From Streptomyces sp. NBC_00390 (lineage in GTDB: Bacteria; Actinomycetota; Actinomycetes; Streptomycetales; Streptomycetaceae): DNA of 64,000 nt. Location of the stretch: NCBI RefSeq assembly GCF_036057275.1, contig NZ_CP107945.1, positions 2,666,001-2,730,000 of the forward strand. Reading direction: 5' to 3'. Of the stretch, positions 9,098 through 19,863 are shown piece after piece. The notes below the pieces were generated by a model, which did no database searches, was not told the origin of the DNA, and saw only the letters and a program-made list of their open reading frames with translations. The position numbers and the translations under genes were made by a program. Position 1 is the stretch's first letter, and each line of letters opens with the position of its first letter.

Positions 9098-11131
9098 GTG
9101 AGACCCACGCATCGCCGTCGCGCCACCGCGACCGGAGCTCTTGTCGCCACTGCCGCCCTCCTCGCCGTCGGCTTCCAGACCGGCACGTCCGCGGCCCAGA
9201 CCACCGCATCCGCCGTTCCAGCCGCGGCGAAGGCAGGGAAGGCCGACCCGGGCGCCCTGCCGAAGAGTCTGACGCCCGCACAGCGTGCGGAGCTCATACG
9301 CGAGGCGTCCGCCACCACGGCCGCCACCGCGAAGGAACTGGGCCTGACCTCCCAGGAGAAGCTGCTCGTCCGCGATGTCACCCAGGACCGCGACGGCACC
9401 ACGCACACCCGCTACGAGCGCACCTACGCCGGACTGCCGGTCCTCGGCGGCGACCTCGTGGTCTCCGAGTCGAAGGCGGGAGTGACCGAGTCGGTCTCCA
9501 AGGCGTCCCGGGCCACGCTCAAGAACGTGGACACCAGCGCCGACGTCGCACCGTCCGTCGCCGAGAAGCAGGCGGTGGGCGCGGCCAAGGCCGAGGGGTC
9601 CGCGAAGGCGAAGGCCGACCGCGCACCGCGCAAGGTGGTCTGGCTGGCCGAGGGCAAGCCGACGCTCGCCTACGAGACCGTGGTCGGCGGCCTGCAGCAC
9701 GACGGCACGCCGAACGAACTGCATGTCGTCACCGACGCCTCCACCGGCGCGAAGCTCTTCGAGTGGCAGGCGGTCGAGACAGGCACCGGCAACACGCAGT
9801 ACAGCGGCCAGGTCAACGTCGGGTCCACGCAGTCCGGGTCGACGTACAACCTGACCGACGGCGGCCGCGGCAGCCACAAGACGTACAACCTCAACCGTGG
9901 TACGTCGGGCACCGGAACCCTGTTCTCCGGACCGGACGACGTCTGGGGCAACGGCCAGGCCTCCGACCTGGAGACCGCGGGCGCGGACGCCGCCTACGGC
10001 GCCGGCCTCACCTGGGACTACTACAAGAACGTGCACGGCCGCAGCGGCATCCGCGGTGACGGCGTCGGCGCCTACTCCCGCGTGCACTACGGCAACAACT
10101 ACGTCAACGCGTTCTGGCAGGACAGCTGCTTCTGCATGACGTACGGCGACGGCTCCGGCAACGCCAAGCCGCTCACGTCGATCGACGTGGCCGCGCACGA
10201 GATGACGCACGGCCTCACCTCCGTCACCGCGAAGCTCGTCTACAGCGGCGAGTCCGGCGGCCTCAACGAGGCGACCAGCGACATCTTCGCCGCGGCCGTG
10301 GAGTTCTACGGCAACAACACCTCGGACGTCGGCGACTACCTGGTCGGCGAGAAGATCGACATCAACGGCAACGGCACCCCGCTGCGGTACATGGACAAGC
10401 CCAGCAAGGACACCCGGTCCAAGGACTACTGGTACTCGGGCATCGGCGGAATTGACGTCCACTACTCCTCGGGACCCGCGAACCACTGGTACTACCTGCT
10501 CTCCGAGGGCAGCGGCGCCAAGACCATCAACGGGGTGAACTACGACTCGCCGACCTCCGACGGTCTGCCGGTCACCGGAATCGGCCGCGACAAGGCATCG
10601 CTGATCTGGTTCAAGGCCCTCACCACCAAGTTCAACTCCACGACGAACTACGCGGGCGCCCGTACCGGCACCATCGCGGTCGCCACGGAGCTGTACGGGG
10701 CGACCAGCCCCGAGGTGAAGGCGGTCACCGACGCCTGGGCAGGCATCAACGTCGGCTCCCGCCCCGGTGGGCCGGACCCCGACCCGGGGACGGTCTTCGA
10801 GAACACGGCGGATGTCTCCATCCCCGACCTCGGCACCGGGACCTCCACGGTCAACGTCACCGGCCGCACGGGCAACGCCCCCGCCGCCCTCAAGGTCGGC
10901 GTGGACATCGTCCACACCTGGCGCGGTGACCTGGTCATCGACCTGCTGGCCCCGGACGGGACCGCGTACCGCCTGAAGAACTCCAGCGGTTCGGACTCGG
11001 CGGACAACGTGGTCGAGACGTACACCGTCAACGCCTCCAGCGAGGTCGCCAACGGCGCCTGGAAGCTGCGTGTCCAGGACGTGGCCCGCTACGACACCGG
11101 CTACATCAACAGCGTCAAGCTCACCTTCTGA
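9098..11131 (+). CDS. Secreted M4 (thermolysin-type) metalloprotease with P-domain
   Basis: 677 residues from the GTG at 9098, chosen because AAGGAG lies 6 nt upstream and a clear signal peptide follows (ending near TSAAQTTASA). FTP/PepSY-type propeptide (about 45-215), then a peptidase M4 domain with the zinc motif HEMTH and the third ligand in GLNEATSD. The C-terminus after a Gly/Pro/Asp linker is a proprotein-convertase P-domain (about 570-677; DIVHTWRGDLVIDLLAPDG). A secreted zymogen that degrades extracellular protein. Monocistronic, ending in a strong terminator. Confidence 0.95.
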   Translation: MRPTHRRRATATGALVATAALLAVGFQTGTSAAQTTASAVPAAAKAGKADPGALPKSLTPAQRAELIREASATTAATAKELGLTSQEKLLVRDVTQDRDGTTHTRYERTYAGLPVLGGDLVVSESKAGVTESVSKASRATLKNVDTSADVAPSVAEKQAVGAAKAEGSAKAKADRAPRKVVWLAEGKPTLAYETVVGGLQHDGTPNELHVVTDASTGAKLFEWQAVETGTGNTQYSGQVNVGSTQSGSTYNLTDGGRGSHKTYNLNRGTSGTGTLFSGPDDVWGNGQASDLETAGADAAYGAGLTWDYYKNVHGRSGIRGDGVGAYSRVHYGNNYVNAFWQDSCFCMTYGDGSGNAKPLTSIDVAAHEMTHGLTSVTAKLVYSGESGGLNEATSDIFAAAVEFYGNNTSDVGDYLVGEKIDINGNGTPLRYMDKPSKDTRSKDYWYSGIGGIDVHYSSGPANHWYYLLSEGSGAKTINGVNYDSPTSDGLPVTGIGRDKASLIWFKALTTKFNSTTNYAGARTGTIAVATELYGATSPEVKAVTDAWAGINVGSRPGGPDPDPGTVFENTADVSIPDLGTGTSTVNVTGRTGNAPAALKVGVDIVHTWRGDLVIDLLAPDGTAYRLKNSSGSDSADNVVETYTVNASSEVANGAWKLRVQDVARYDTGYINSVKLTF

Positions 11132-11159
11132 GCCTGCCGATCAGGCTCACCACGAACAG

Positions 11160-11200
11160 GGGCGCTGCCCGGGACGCCGTACGGCTCCCGGGCAGCGCCC
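11160..11200 (+). terminator. Terminator after the M4 protease
   Basis: A perfect 15-bp stem, GGGCGCTGCCCGGGA (11160-11174) with its complement at 11186-11200, and an 11-nt loop. It lies 28 nt after the protease stop. No T-tract, as is common in Streptomyces. Confidence 0.8.
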
Positions 11201-11241
11201 TGCCAATTCAGGACACGTCACATCTCGGCACGACACAAAGC

Positions 11242-11287
11242 GTCAACCAAAGGTTGACGATCCAAGGGTCGTCAACCTAAGGTTGTC
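11242..11287 (+). promoter_or_regulatory. Leaderless promoter carrying two GTCAACC-N3-GGTTGAC operators
   Basis: The perfect palindrome GTCAACCAAAGGTTGAC lies at 11242-11258 and the near-perfect GTCAACCTAAGGTTGTC at 11271-11287. A promoter is embedded in them: TTGACG (11254-11259), 18-nt spacer, TAAGGT (11278-11283). The ATG of the next gene is at 11290, 6 nt after the -10, implying a leaderless mRNA. One operator covers the -35 and the other the -10, so binding should repress. Confidence 0.75.
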
Positions 11288-11289
11288 GC

Positions 11290-12024
11290 ATGACAGATCC
11301 AGTCCGTCTGACTCATCCCGTGCGTCTCGACGATCTGATCGAGGCCATCAAGAAGGCGCACTCCGGTGCGCTCGACCAGCTCTCCGACGCCGTCATCGCC
11401 GCCGACCACCTCGGTGACATCGCCGACCATCTCATCGGTCACTTCGTCGACCAGGCCCGGCGCTCCGGCGCCTCATGGACCGACATCGGCAAGAGCATGG
11501 GGGTCACCAAGCAGGCCGCCCAGAAACGGTTCGTCACCAAGGAGTCCGGCCGGCCGATCGATCTCGATCCGAGCCAGGGCTTCGGGCGCTTCACCCCGCG
11601 GGCCCGCAACGTCGTGGCGGCCGCGAGCAACGAGGCCCGCGCAGCGGGCAGCGGGCTCGTGGGACCCGAGCATCTTGCGCTCGGGCTGCTCGCGGAGTCC
11701 GAGGGCCTGGCCGCGAAAGCGGTCGTGGCGCAGGGCGTCGGCCTGGAGCGCGTCCGCGAGGCGGTCACGGCCACGCTGCCCGCCGCTGCCGACGAACTCC
11801 CCGAGGTGATCCCGTACGACGCGCGAGCGCGCAAGGCCCTGGAGCTCACCTTCCGCGAGGCGCTGCGGCTCGGGCACAACTACGTCGGCACCGAGCACAT
11901 CCTGCTCGCCCTGCTGGAGGTGGAGGACGGCAGCGGCCCGCTCTCCGGTCTCGGGATCGACAAGTCGACCACGGAGGGCTACGTCGGCGAAGCGATCGCC
12001 GCGCTGCGGCAACAACTGAAGTGA
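11290..12024 (+). CDS. HTH protein with Clp N-terminal domains, likely autoregulator
   Basis: 244 residues. An N-terminal helical region contains a helix-turn-helix-like segment (about 60-80: WTDIGKSMGVTKQAAQKRF). Two Clp-N repeats follow (about 96-160 and 175-240), with FTPRARNVVAAASNEA and KALELTFREALRLGHNYV as the two starts. Clp-N repeats bind substrates or adaptors in ClpA/ClpC; there is no AAA+ domain, so this is not a chaperone. An HTH plus Clp-N in one small protein suggests a transcription factor controlled by the Clp machinery or by damaged protein. The double palindrome overlapping its promoter suggests autoregulation. Regulatory target and ligand are inference. Confidence 0.85.
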   Translation: MTDPVRLTHPVRLDDLIEAIKKAHSGALDQLSDAVIAADHLGDIADHLIGHFVDQARRSGASWTDIGKSMGVTKQAAQKRFVTKESGRPIDLDPSQGFGRFTPRARNVVAAASNEARAAGSGLVGPEHLALGLLAESEGLAAKAVVAQGVGLERVREAVTATLPAAADELPEVIPYDARARKALELTFREALRLGHNYVGTEHILLALLEVEDGSGPLSGLGIDKSTTEGYVGEAIAALRQQLK

Positions 12025-12073
12025 GCCATGCGGGCCCTGTCCGCCTCGACACCGGACAGGGCCCGCACACCCG

Positions 12074-12530
12074 CTAGTTGGGGTTGCCGGGCGTGCTGAG
12101 GGTCTCCCAGGCGACGAACAGGTTGTTGGACCCGGCCGGGCGCTGCTGCTCGGTCAGCCGCCCGGTGTTGGTCATCGCGTGGCCCATGCGGTTGCCGAGC
12201 GCGTTGAAGCCGACCTCGGTGACCGGGCCGAGCCTGTCCTTGAGGCTGCCGCCGCACAGATTTCCCGAGACCGGCTCGCCCAGTTGGTACCTGGCGTGGA
12301 GTCCGAGCGCGTGCCGCAGCCGGTCGGCGACCTCGGGATAGAGGTCCTGGCCCTGGATGCGGCTGGTCTCCGCGATGTGCGAGAGGGCCGAGAGCCCGTA
12401 CCCGGTGTGGGTGAGGTCGCGGCAGGTCTCCTGGCTGAGCCCGTTCGTGAACGTCGTCTGGCCCTGCCAGTAGCGGACTATCTCGTCCCGGGTGGCCAGG
12501 CCCGAGCCCGGCGCGGTCTTCGGCAGGGAT
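12074..12530 (-). pseudogene. 3' remnant of an alginate lyase-type gene
   Basis: An open frame encodes about 150 C-terminal residues resembling secreted alginate lyase-family (AlgL-domain) proteins: DEIVRYWQGQTTF, ALGLHARYQLGEPV, LGPVTEVGFNALGNRMG and QQRPAGSNNLFVAWETL, ending in TAG at 12074. No ATG/GTG/TTG exists in frame before the stop at 12575-12577; the first in-frame ATG lies deep inside the conserved core. The 5' two-thirds, including signal peptide and catalytic region, are missing and glgP begins directly at the break. I infer a deletion remnant. Confidence 0.75.
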
Positions 12531-12566
12531 GAATGTTCACGGCAGGAAAGAAGCCCGCGCCCGGGG

Positions 12567-15230
12567 TCAGCGCATCAGCACACCCGCGTCCTCACCCGCC
12601 GCCTCCGTCGGCAGGGCCACCAGGCCGAGATCCGCACCCGCCGGAATCAGCCGGTGCGAGGGCAGGATCCGTACGGTGTAGCCGAACGGCCCGGTGCGCT
12701 CGAGCTCCAGCGGACCCTCGAACATCCAGCGGCCCTCCAGATCGGGGCCGCCGGCCGGCTTCAGCGGGAAGGTCCTGGCGTCGCGGATCGCGTCGTCGGA
12801 ATCGACCCGGCCGGCCACCGCCTGCACCTCCACGTCCTCCGGCTGCAGCGCGCCGAGGGCGACCCGCACCCGCAGGGCGAGCGTGGAGCCCAGCTCCGCC
12901 GTGGCCGCCAAGGCGGCGGGCGCCGCCTGGTCCAGTGCCTCCACATGGTCGACGGCCACCTGGGGCCAGCAGTCGCGCACCCGCGCCTTCCACGCCGCCA
13001 GCTCCTGCGCGGTGGCCGCGTCCAGCGCCCGGTGCGCCTGGGCGGCCGGTGCGTACAGCCGCTCCACGTACTCGCGGACCATACGGCCGGCGAGCACCTT
13101 GGGGCCGAGCGAGGTCAGGGTGCGGCGGACCATCTCGATCCAGCGCCCCGGCAGTCCGCTGCTGCCGCTGTCGTAGAAGCGCGGGGCCACCTGATTCTCG
13201 ATCAGCGAGTAGAGGGCGGCCGCCTCCAGCTCGTCGCGGCGGTCCTCGTCGGTGGCCGAGCCGTCGGCCGTGGGGATCGCCCAGCCGAAGTCCGGCTCGA
13301 ACCACTCGTCCCACCAGCCGTCCAGCACCGACAGATTGAGCCCGCCGTTCAGAGCGGCCTTCATCCCGCTGGTGCCGCACGCCTCCAGCGGGCGCAGCGG
13401 ATTGTTCAGCCACACGTCGCAGCCCGGGTAGAGCTTCTGCGCCATCCCCATGCCGTAATCGGGCAGGAAGACGATCCGGTGACGCACCCGCGGGTCGTCG
13501 GCGAAGCGCACCAGCTCCCGAACCAGCTTCTTGCCGCTGTCGTCGGCCGGATGGGCCTTGCCCGCGACCACGATCTGTACCGGCCGCGTCGGGTGCAGCA
13601 GCAGCTCCATCAGCCGGTCGCGGTCGCGCAGCATCAGCGTGAGCCGTTTGTACGAGGGCACCCGGCGCGCGAACCCGATCGTGAGCACGTCCGGGTCCAG
13701 CACGCCGTCGATCCAGCCCAGTTCGGCGGTGCCCGCACCGCGCTGGCGCCAGGAGGCGCGCAACCGGGCCCGTACCTCCGTCACCAGCTGTTCGCGCAGG
13801 GACCGGCGCAGCTCCCAGATCTCGCTGTCGGGGATGTCGGCGACGGCGTCCCAGCGATCGGAGCCGCCGACGGACAGAGCGTCCTCGGCACGGCTCGTGC
13901 CGATCTGCCGGGCACCCAGTCCAAGCACCTCGGGAGCGACCCAGGTGGGGGCGTGCACCCCGTTGGTGACGGAGGTGATGGGCACTTCGGCGGAGTCGAA
14001 GCCCGGCCAGAGCCCCGCGAACATGCTGCGGCTGACGGCGCCGTGCAGTTTGGACACGCCGTTGGCGCGCTGGGCGAGCCGCAGGCCCATGACCGCCATG
14101 TTGAAGAGGTTGGGTTCGCCGCCGGGGTAGGTCTCCATGCCCAGCTGGAGCACCTTCTCCACGGGTACGCCGGGCAGTTCCGCGCGCTCGCCGAAGTGGC
14201 GGGCGACCAGTTCACGGTCGAACCGGTCGATGCCGGCGGGCACGGGGGTGTGCGTGGTGAACACGGTCCCGGCCCGTACGGCCTCCAGGGCGGCGTCGAA
14301 GTCCAGCCCGTAGGCACCCAGTTCGCGGATGCGCTCCAGGCCGAGGAAGCCGGCGTGTCCCTCGTTGGTGTGGAACACCTCCGGTTCGGGGTGGTCGGTG
14401 AGCCGGCAGTACGCCCGCACGGCCCGCACTCCTCCGATTCCGAGCAGCATCTCCTGCAGCAGGCGGTGCTCGCTGCCGCCGCCGTACAGCCGGTCGGTGA
14501 CATCGCGCTCGCCGGGGCCGTTCTCCTCCACGTCGGAGTCGAGCATCAGCAGTGGTACGCGCCCGACCCGCGCGACCCAGATATGGGCGTGCAGGGAGCG
14601 CCCGCCGGGCAGGGCGAGGGACACCCGGGCGGGTGTGCCGTCGTCCTCCCTGAGCAGGCTGACCGGGAGTTCGTTGGGGTCGAGGACGGGATAGTGCTCC
14701 TGCTGCCAGCCGTCACGGGACAGGGACTGGCGGAAGTACCCGTGGCGGTACAGCAGCCCGACGCCGACCAGCGGCACGCCGAGGTCGCTGGCTGCCTTGA
14801 GGTGGTCACCGGCGAGGATGCCGAGGCCTCCGGAGTACTGCGGCAGGGCCGCGGTGACGCCGAACTCGGGTGAGAAGTAGGCGACGGCCGCGGGGAACCG
14901 TGGTGCGTCGGCGGCGGTCCGGCCACCTCCGCTGTTGGCCTGGTACCACCTGCGGCCGTGCAGATAGTCGTCCAGGTCGTCGGCCACGGTGGCCAGTCTG
15001 CGCAGAAAGCGGCGGTCTGCGGCCAGCTCGGTCAGCCGGGCGGCGGACACGGTACCGAGGAGGCGCACGGGGTCGCCCCCGCAGGACTGCCACCCCTCGG
15101 GATCGACGGTCTGGAAGAGCTCACGGGTCTCGGTGTGCCAGGACCAGCGCAGATTGCGGGCAAGGTCACTGAGCGGCCGGAGCGGTTCGGGGAGGACGGG
15201 GCGGACGGTGAATCGACGAATGGCCTTCAC
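12567..15230 (-). CDS. glgP: Alpha-glucan (glycogen) phosphorylase GlgP
   Basis: 887 residues of the long GT35 type found in actinobacteria, with an N-terminal domain (about 1-110) ahead of the phosphorylase core. The pyridoxal-phosphate site is visible as EACGTSGMKAALNGG near residue 620. It releases glucose 1-phosphate (or, in this branch, possibly acts with maltose 1-phosphate-derived glucan) from alpha-1,4 chains in the cytoplasm. GTG start at 15230 with AAAGG 8 nt upstream. It lies upstream of glgE on the opposite strand; here a monooxygenase locus separates them. Its 3' end abuts an alginate lyase remnant. Confidence 0.95.
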   Translation of the reverse strand: MKAIRRFTVRPVLPEPLRPLSDLARNLRWSWHTETRELFQTVDPEGWQSCGGDPVRLLGTVSAARLTELAADRRFLRRLATVADDLDDYLHGRRWYQANSGGGRTAADAPRFPAAVAYFSPEFGVTAALPQYSGGLGILAGDHLKAASDLGVPLVGVGLLYRHGYFRQSLSRDGWQQEHYPVLDPNELPVSLLREDDGTPARVSLALPGGRSLHAHIWVARVGRVPLLMLDSDVEENGPGERDVTDRLYGGGSEHRLLQEMLLGIGGVRAVRAYCRLTDHPEPEVFHTNEGHAGFLGLERIRELGAYGLDFDAALEAVRAGTVFTTHTPVPAGIDRFDRELVARHFGERAELPGVPVEKVLQLGMETYPGGEPNLFNMAVMGLRLAQRANGVSKLHGAVSRSMFAGLWPGFDSAEVPITSVTNGVHAPTWVAPEVLGLGARQIGTSRAEDALSVGGSDRWDAVADIPDSEIWELRRSLREQLVTEVRARLRASWRQRGAGTAELGWIDGVLDPDVLTIGFARRVPSYKRLTLMLRDRDRLMELLLHPTRPVQIVVAGKAHPADDSGKKLVRELVRFADDPRVRHRIVFLPDYGMGMAQKLYPGCDVWLNNPLRPLEACGTSGMKAALNGGLNLSVLDGWWDEWFEPDFGWAIPTADGSATDEDRRDELEAAALYSLIENQVAPRFYDSGSSGLPGRWIEMVRRTLTSLGPKVLAGRMVREYVERLYAPAAQAHRALDAATAQELAAWKARVRDCWPQVAVDHVEALDQAAPAALAATAELGSTLALRVRVALGALQPEDVEVQAVAGRVDSDDAIRDARTFPLKPAGGPDLEGRWMFEGPLELERTGPFGYTVRILPSHRLIPAGADLGLVALPTEAAGEDAGVLMR

Positions 15231-15546
15231 AGGTCACACCTTTGCAGGGGAGGTACGCATCCGAGCGGACGCACGACGGTGTGCGTCCCTTTTCCGTCCC
15301 CGACGACGGTAGTACCACCACGCCCCCCGCAACCACGGCGCGCGAATCCTCCGGGGGCGCACGCCGGGTCCCGCCCGGTCGTGGCCCACCAGGACAGGGG
15401 CCGTCGGCGGTCCGTCCCGGTGGTGGTTCACGGGGCCGGCGCTTGCCCCGGGGGTTGACCCACCACCGCCGGAAACCGCCGAACGGCTCAGCCTCTGGTC
15501 GCCGAGGACATGACCAGGGCCTGGCCGGCCACCGGCCCGGCAAGGC

Positions 15547-16830
15547 TCACAGAGGCCGGCGCCGTGCCGGGGGACCGTACGGGGACCCCTCGTTCACGGT
15601 CTTCCTGTCGAAGGCACCCGCGGCGGCGTACCGGGCCGCGATCTCGGCGAGCTCGGCTGCCGGGATCACATCGTGGACGTCCGTGAATCCGCCGGGTGCG
15701 CGCTGATGGGCGAGGCTGATGACGACCTCCGGCCCCAGCTGCCGGTTGCTGCCCTGAAGGTCGGTCATGGGTCCTCTGCGCTCGGTCTCGTAGACGGTGA
15801 GGGCCTCGGCAGGGTCGACGTGCCGGGCCATCGCATGGGCGAGGGCGCGGCCGTCGATGATCGACTGGGTGGCGCCGTTGGAGCCGACCGGATACATGGC
15901 GTGGGCGGCGTCGCCGATCAGCGTCGTACGGCCGCAGGACCAGCTCGGCAGCGGGTCCCGGTCCACCATCGGGTACTCGAACGCCGCGTCGGCGGCGAGC
16001 AGCACCTCCGGGACGCTCACCCCGCCGAACTCCCAGCCCTCGTAGTGGCGGAGGAAGGTGGTGACCGGGACGGGCCGGTTCCAGTCTCCGCGCGTGGGGT
16101 CGTCGCCCGGCTCGGCGGGCCTCACCAGCGCCCAGTTGACCAGTACCTGCCCATCCACCGGTTCGGTGAGGGGATAGACCACGGCCTTCTGCCGGTCGTC
16201 GCCCGCGATGAACATGAAGCCGGCCGCGCGGCTCGCGGGCATGCGGGAGACTCCGCGCCAGATGAGCAGACCGTTCCACGGCGGCTCGCCCTCGCCGGGG
16301 TTGAGTGACGCGCGGACCGTGGAGCGGATGCCGTCGGCGCCGATGAGGACGTCGGGTTCCAGTGAGGCGCTGCCGCGTACGACGCCGTCGCGGTGCTCCA
16401 GCTGGACCCTGGGGCGGCCGTCCGGGAGCGCTTCGACACCGGTCACTCGCACGCCGCTGGCCAGCGCGGACGAGCCGAGCCTCGCCCGCACGGCATCGGC
16501 CAGGGCCAGCTGGAGCTCGCCGCGGTGGATGGAGAGCTGGGGCCAGTGGTAGCCGGCGCCGAGCCCCCGTGGCTCGCGGGAGATCAGTCCGCCGCTGCGG
16601 TGGTAGTAGCGCAGCTCGCGGGTGCGCAGGGCGCGCGCCTCCAGACGGTCGAGCACCCCGAGGGCGTCGAGCTCGCGGACCGCGTTGGGCATGATGTTCA
16701 GCCCCGCGCCGACCGGCTGGATCTCGCGGGTGGTCTCGACGACCGTGACCCGCTCGAAGCCCGCCGTGTGCAGGGCCAGTGCCGCGGTGAGACCGGCGAT
16801 GCCACCGCCGGCGATCAGGATGTGGGTCAT
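15547..16830 (-). CDS. FAD-dependent aromatic monooxygenase (PhzS/salicylate hydroxylase-like)
   Basis: 427 residues. N-terminal dinucleotide fold ILIAGGGIAGLTAALAL, then the family DG motif (VLIGADGIRSTVR) and GD motif (TLIGDAAHAMYPVGSNG). Closest in style to the flavin-dependent oxidoreductases related to PhzS, which hydroxylate aromatic rings using NAD(P)H and oxygen. The ATG overlaps the TGA of a broken upstream gene (ATGA), so the two once formed a coupled pair. The partner resembled PrnB-type heme dioxygenases, suggesting an old catabolic or tailoring operon acting on an indole or aromatic compound. Substrate unknown; function now doubtful with the partner broken. Confidence 0.85.
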   Translation of the reverse strand: MTHILIAGGGIAGLTAALALHTAGFERVTVVETTREIQPVGAGLNIMPNAVRELDALGVLDRLEARALRTRELRYYHRSGGLISREPRGLGAGYHWPQLSIHRGELQLALADAVRARLGSSALASGVRVTGVEALPDGRPRVQLEHRDGVVRGSASLEPDVLIGADGIRSTVRASLNPGEGEPPWNGLLIWRGVSRMPASRAAGFMFIAGDDRQKAVVYPLTEPVDGQVLVNWALVRPAEPGDDPTRGDWNRPVPVTTFLRHYEGWEFGGVSVPEVLLAADAAFEYPMVDRDPLPSWSCGRTTLIGDAAHAMYPVGSNGATQSIIDGRALAHAMARHVDPAEALTVYETERRGPMTDLQGSNRQLGPEVVISLAHQRAPGGFTDVHDVIPAAELAEIAARYAAAGAFDRKTVNEGSPYGPPARRRPL

Positions 16831-17215
16831 GGGGACGGAACTCCTCCTTGCTCGCGCGGTCGGGCGGCCGGGGCAGGCGGCCGTTCGGGGGACGGGCGTA
16901 CCAGCGTCTCGTTGTCCCGGGTCAGGTGGAGCACCGCCCGCAGCAGTTCGGCCGGCGGACCGCCGCTGCCGGTGTCGTACAGCCGTACCTCCTCGCTGCA
17001 GGCCTTGCGCGCGATGGTGAGGTGGCGGGCACGGAAGGTCTTGAGGGTGCGCACCACGCGGGCGGGGGCGACGGCAGAGGCGGCGGGATACGGTCGGCGT
17101 CCTCCCAGCTGAGGGCTGCGGACAGCTTGGGGACGGCGGACGTGCCGCCCCTGTGGCAGCGTAGTGGGCACGCCAGGACGGGAGGCTGTATCGGACGCAG
17201 TCGTCGAGGACGGCT
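16827..17215 (-). pseudogene. Frameshifted remnant of a PrnB/indoleamine-dioxygenase-like gene
   Basis: Protein-like sequence continues across all three minus frames. From upstream: VLDDCVRYSLPSWRAHYAATG, then GGTSAVPKLSAALSWEDADR, then VAPARVVRTLKTFRARH and ARKACSEEVRLYDTGSGG to the stop at 16827. The last segment resembles the C-terminus of PrnB-family (DUF1864) heme dioxygenases. At least two single-base frameshifts, near 17150 and 17095, are needed to join the pieces, and no 5' half is visible. The stop overlaps the monooxygenase ATG. Family assignment is from memory of motif style and is moderate. Confidence 0.55.
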
Positions 17216-17745
17216 CGTGTCTCTCGTCGCGGCGGTCACACTGCCACGGCGTCAGATCGGCCTGCCGCAGCGCTACTTGAGCTGTTGCCGGGCCGAGGTG
17301 GTCGTGGCCGGCGATGCCGGTCCCCTCGACGTCTCGGGCGGCGGTGAAGGAGGACCTGGCGGACGAGTGGGTGGCGTGTCAGCCGTGGCGCATGTGGCCG
17401 GAGGAGTCGCAGCAGCAGACGTGAGGACCGTCAGGAGCGCGGTTTGAGCCATGTCCTGAGGCGCTCATGAGCGGCGTGCGCCGGGCGCCGGGCCGCCCCG
17501 GGTAAGGGCGCACAGCGCCGTGCACGCTCCGGCGCGCACGGCGCACGGTTCTTCAGGGAGGCCGGTTCCGTCGTGTCGACAGAACCGGCCTCTTTGTGCG
17601 TCTTGTGCAGTCCCCTACGTCCTAGTAGTTAACACATCACCGGATTGCCCACCCGACGGGCGGGGGAAGGCTCATCCGGTACCCAGCCGGCGCACCCACT
17701 CACCATTCTTTCCGCCCACCCGAGTGAACGCGGACAGGAGCGGAC
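17216..17745. other. Intergenic region upstream of glgE
   Basis: About 530 nt. The left part may hold further degraded coding sequence from the dioxygenase remnant, with no intact frame. It includes the hairpin at 17558-17592. After it, TTGTGC followed about 17 nt later by TAGTTA (near 17626) is a weak candidate for the glgE promoter. No other signal seen. Confidence 0.45.
17558..17592. terminator. Hairpin upstream of glgE
   Basis: Perfect 11-bp stem GAGGCCGGTTC (17558-17568) and GAACCGGCCTC (17582-17592), 13-nt loop, followed by CTTTGTG. It probably insulates the glgE operon from the degraded region. Confidence 0.65.
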
Positions 17746-19859
<2,114 letters not shown>

Positions 19860-19863
<4 letters not shown>

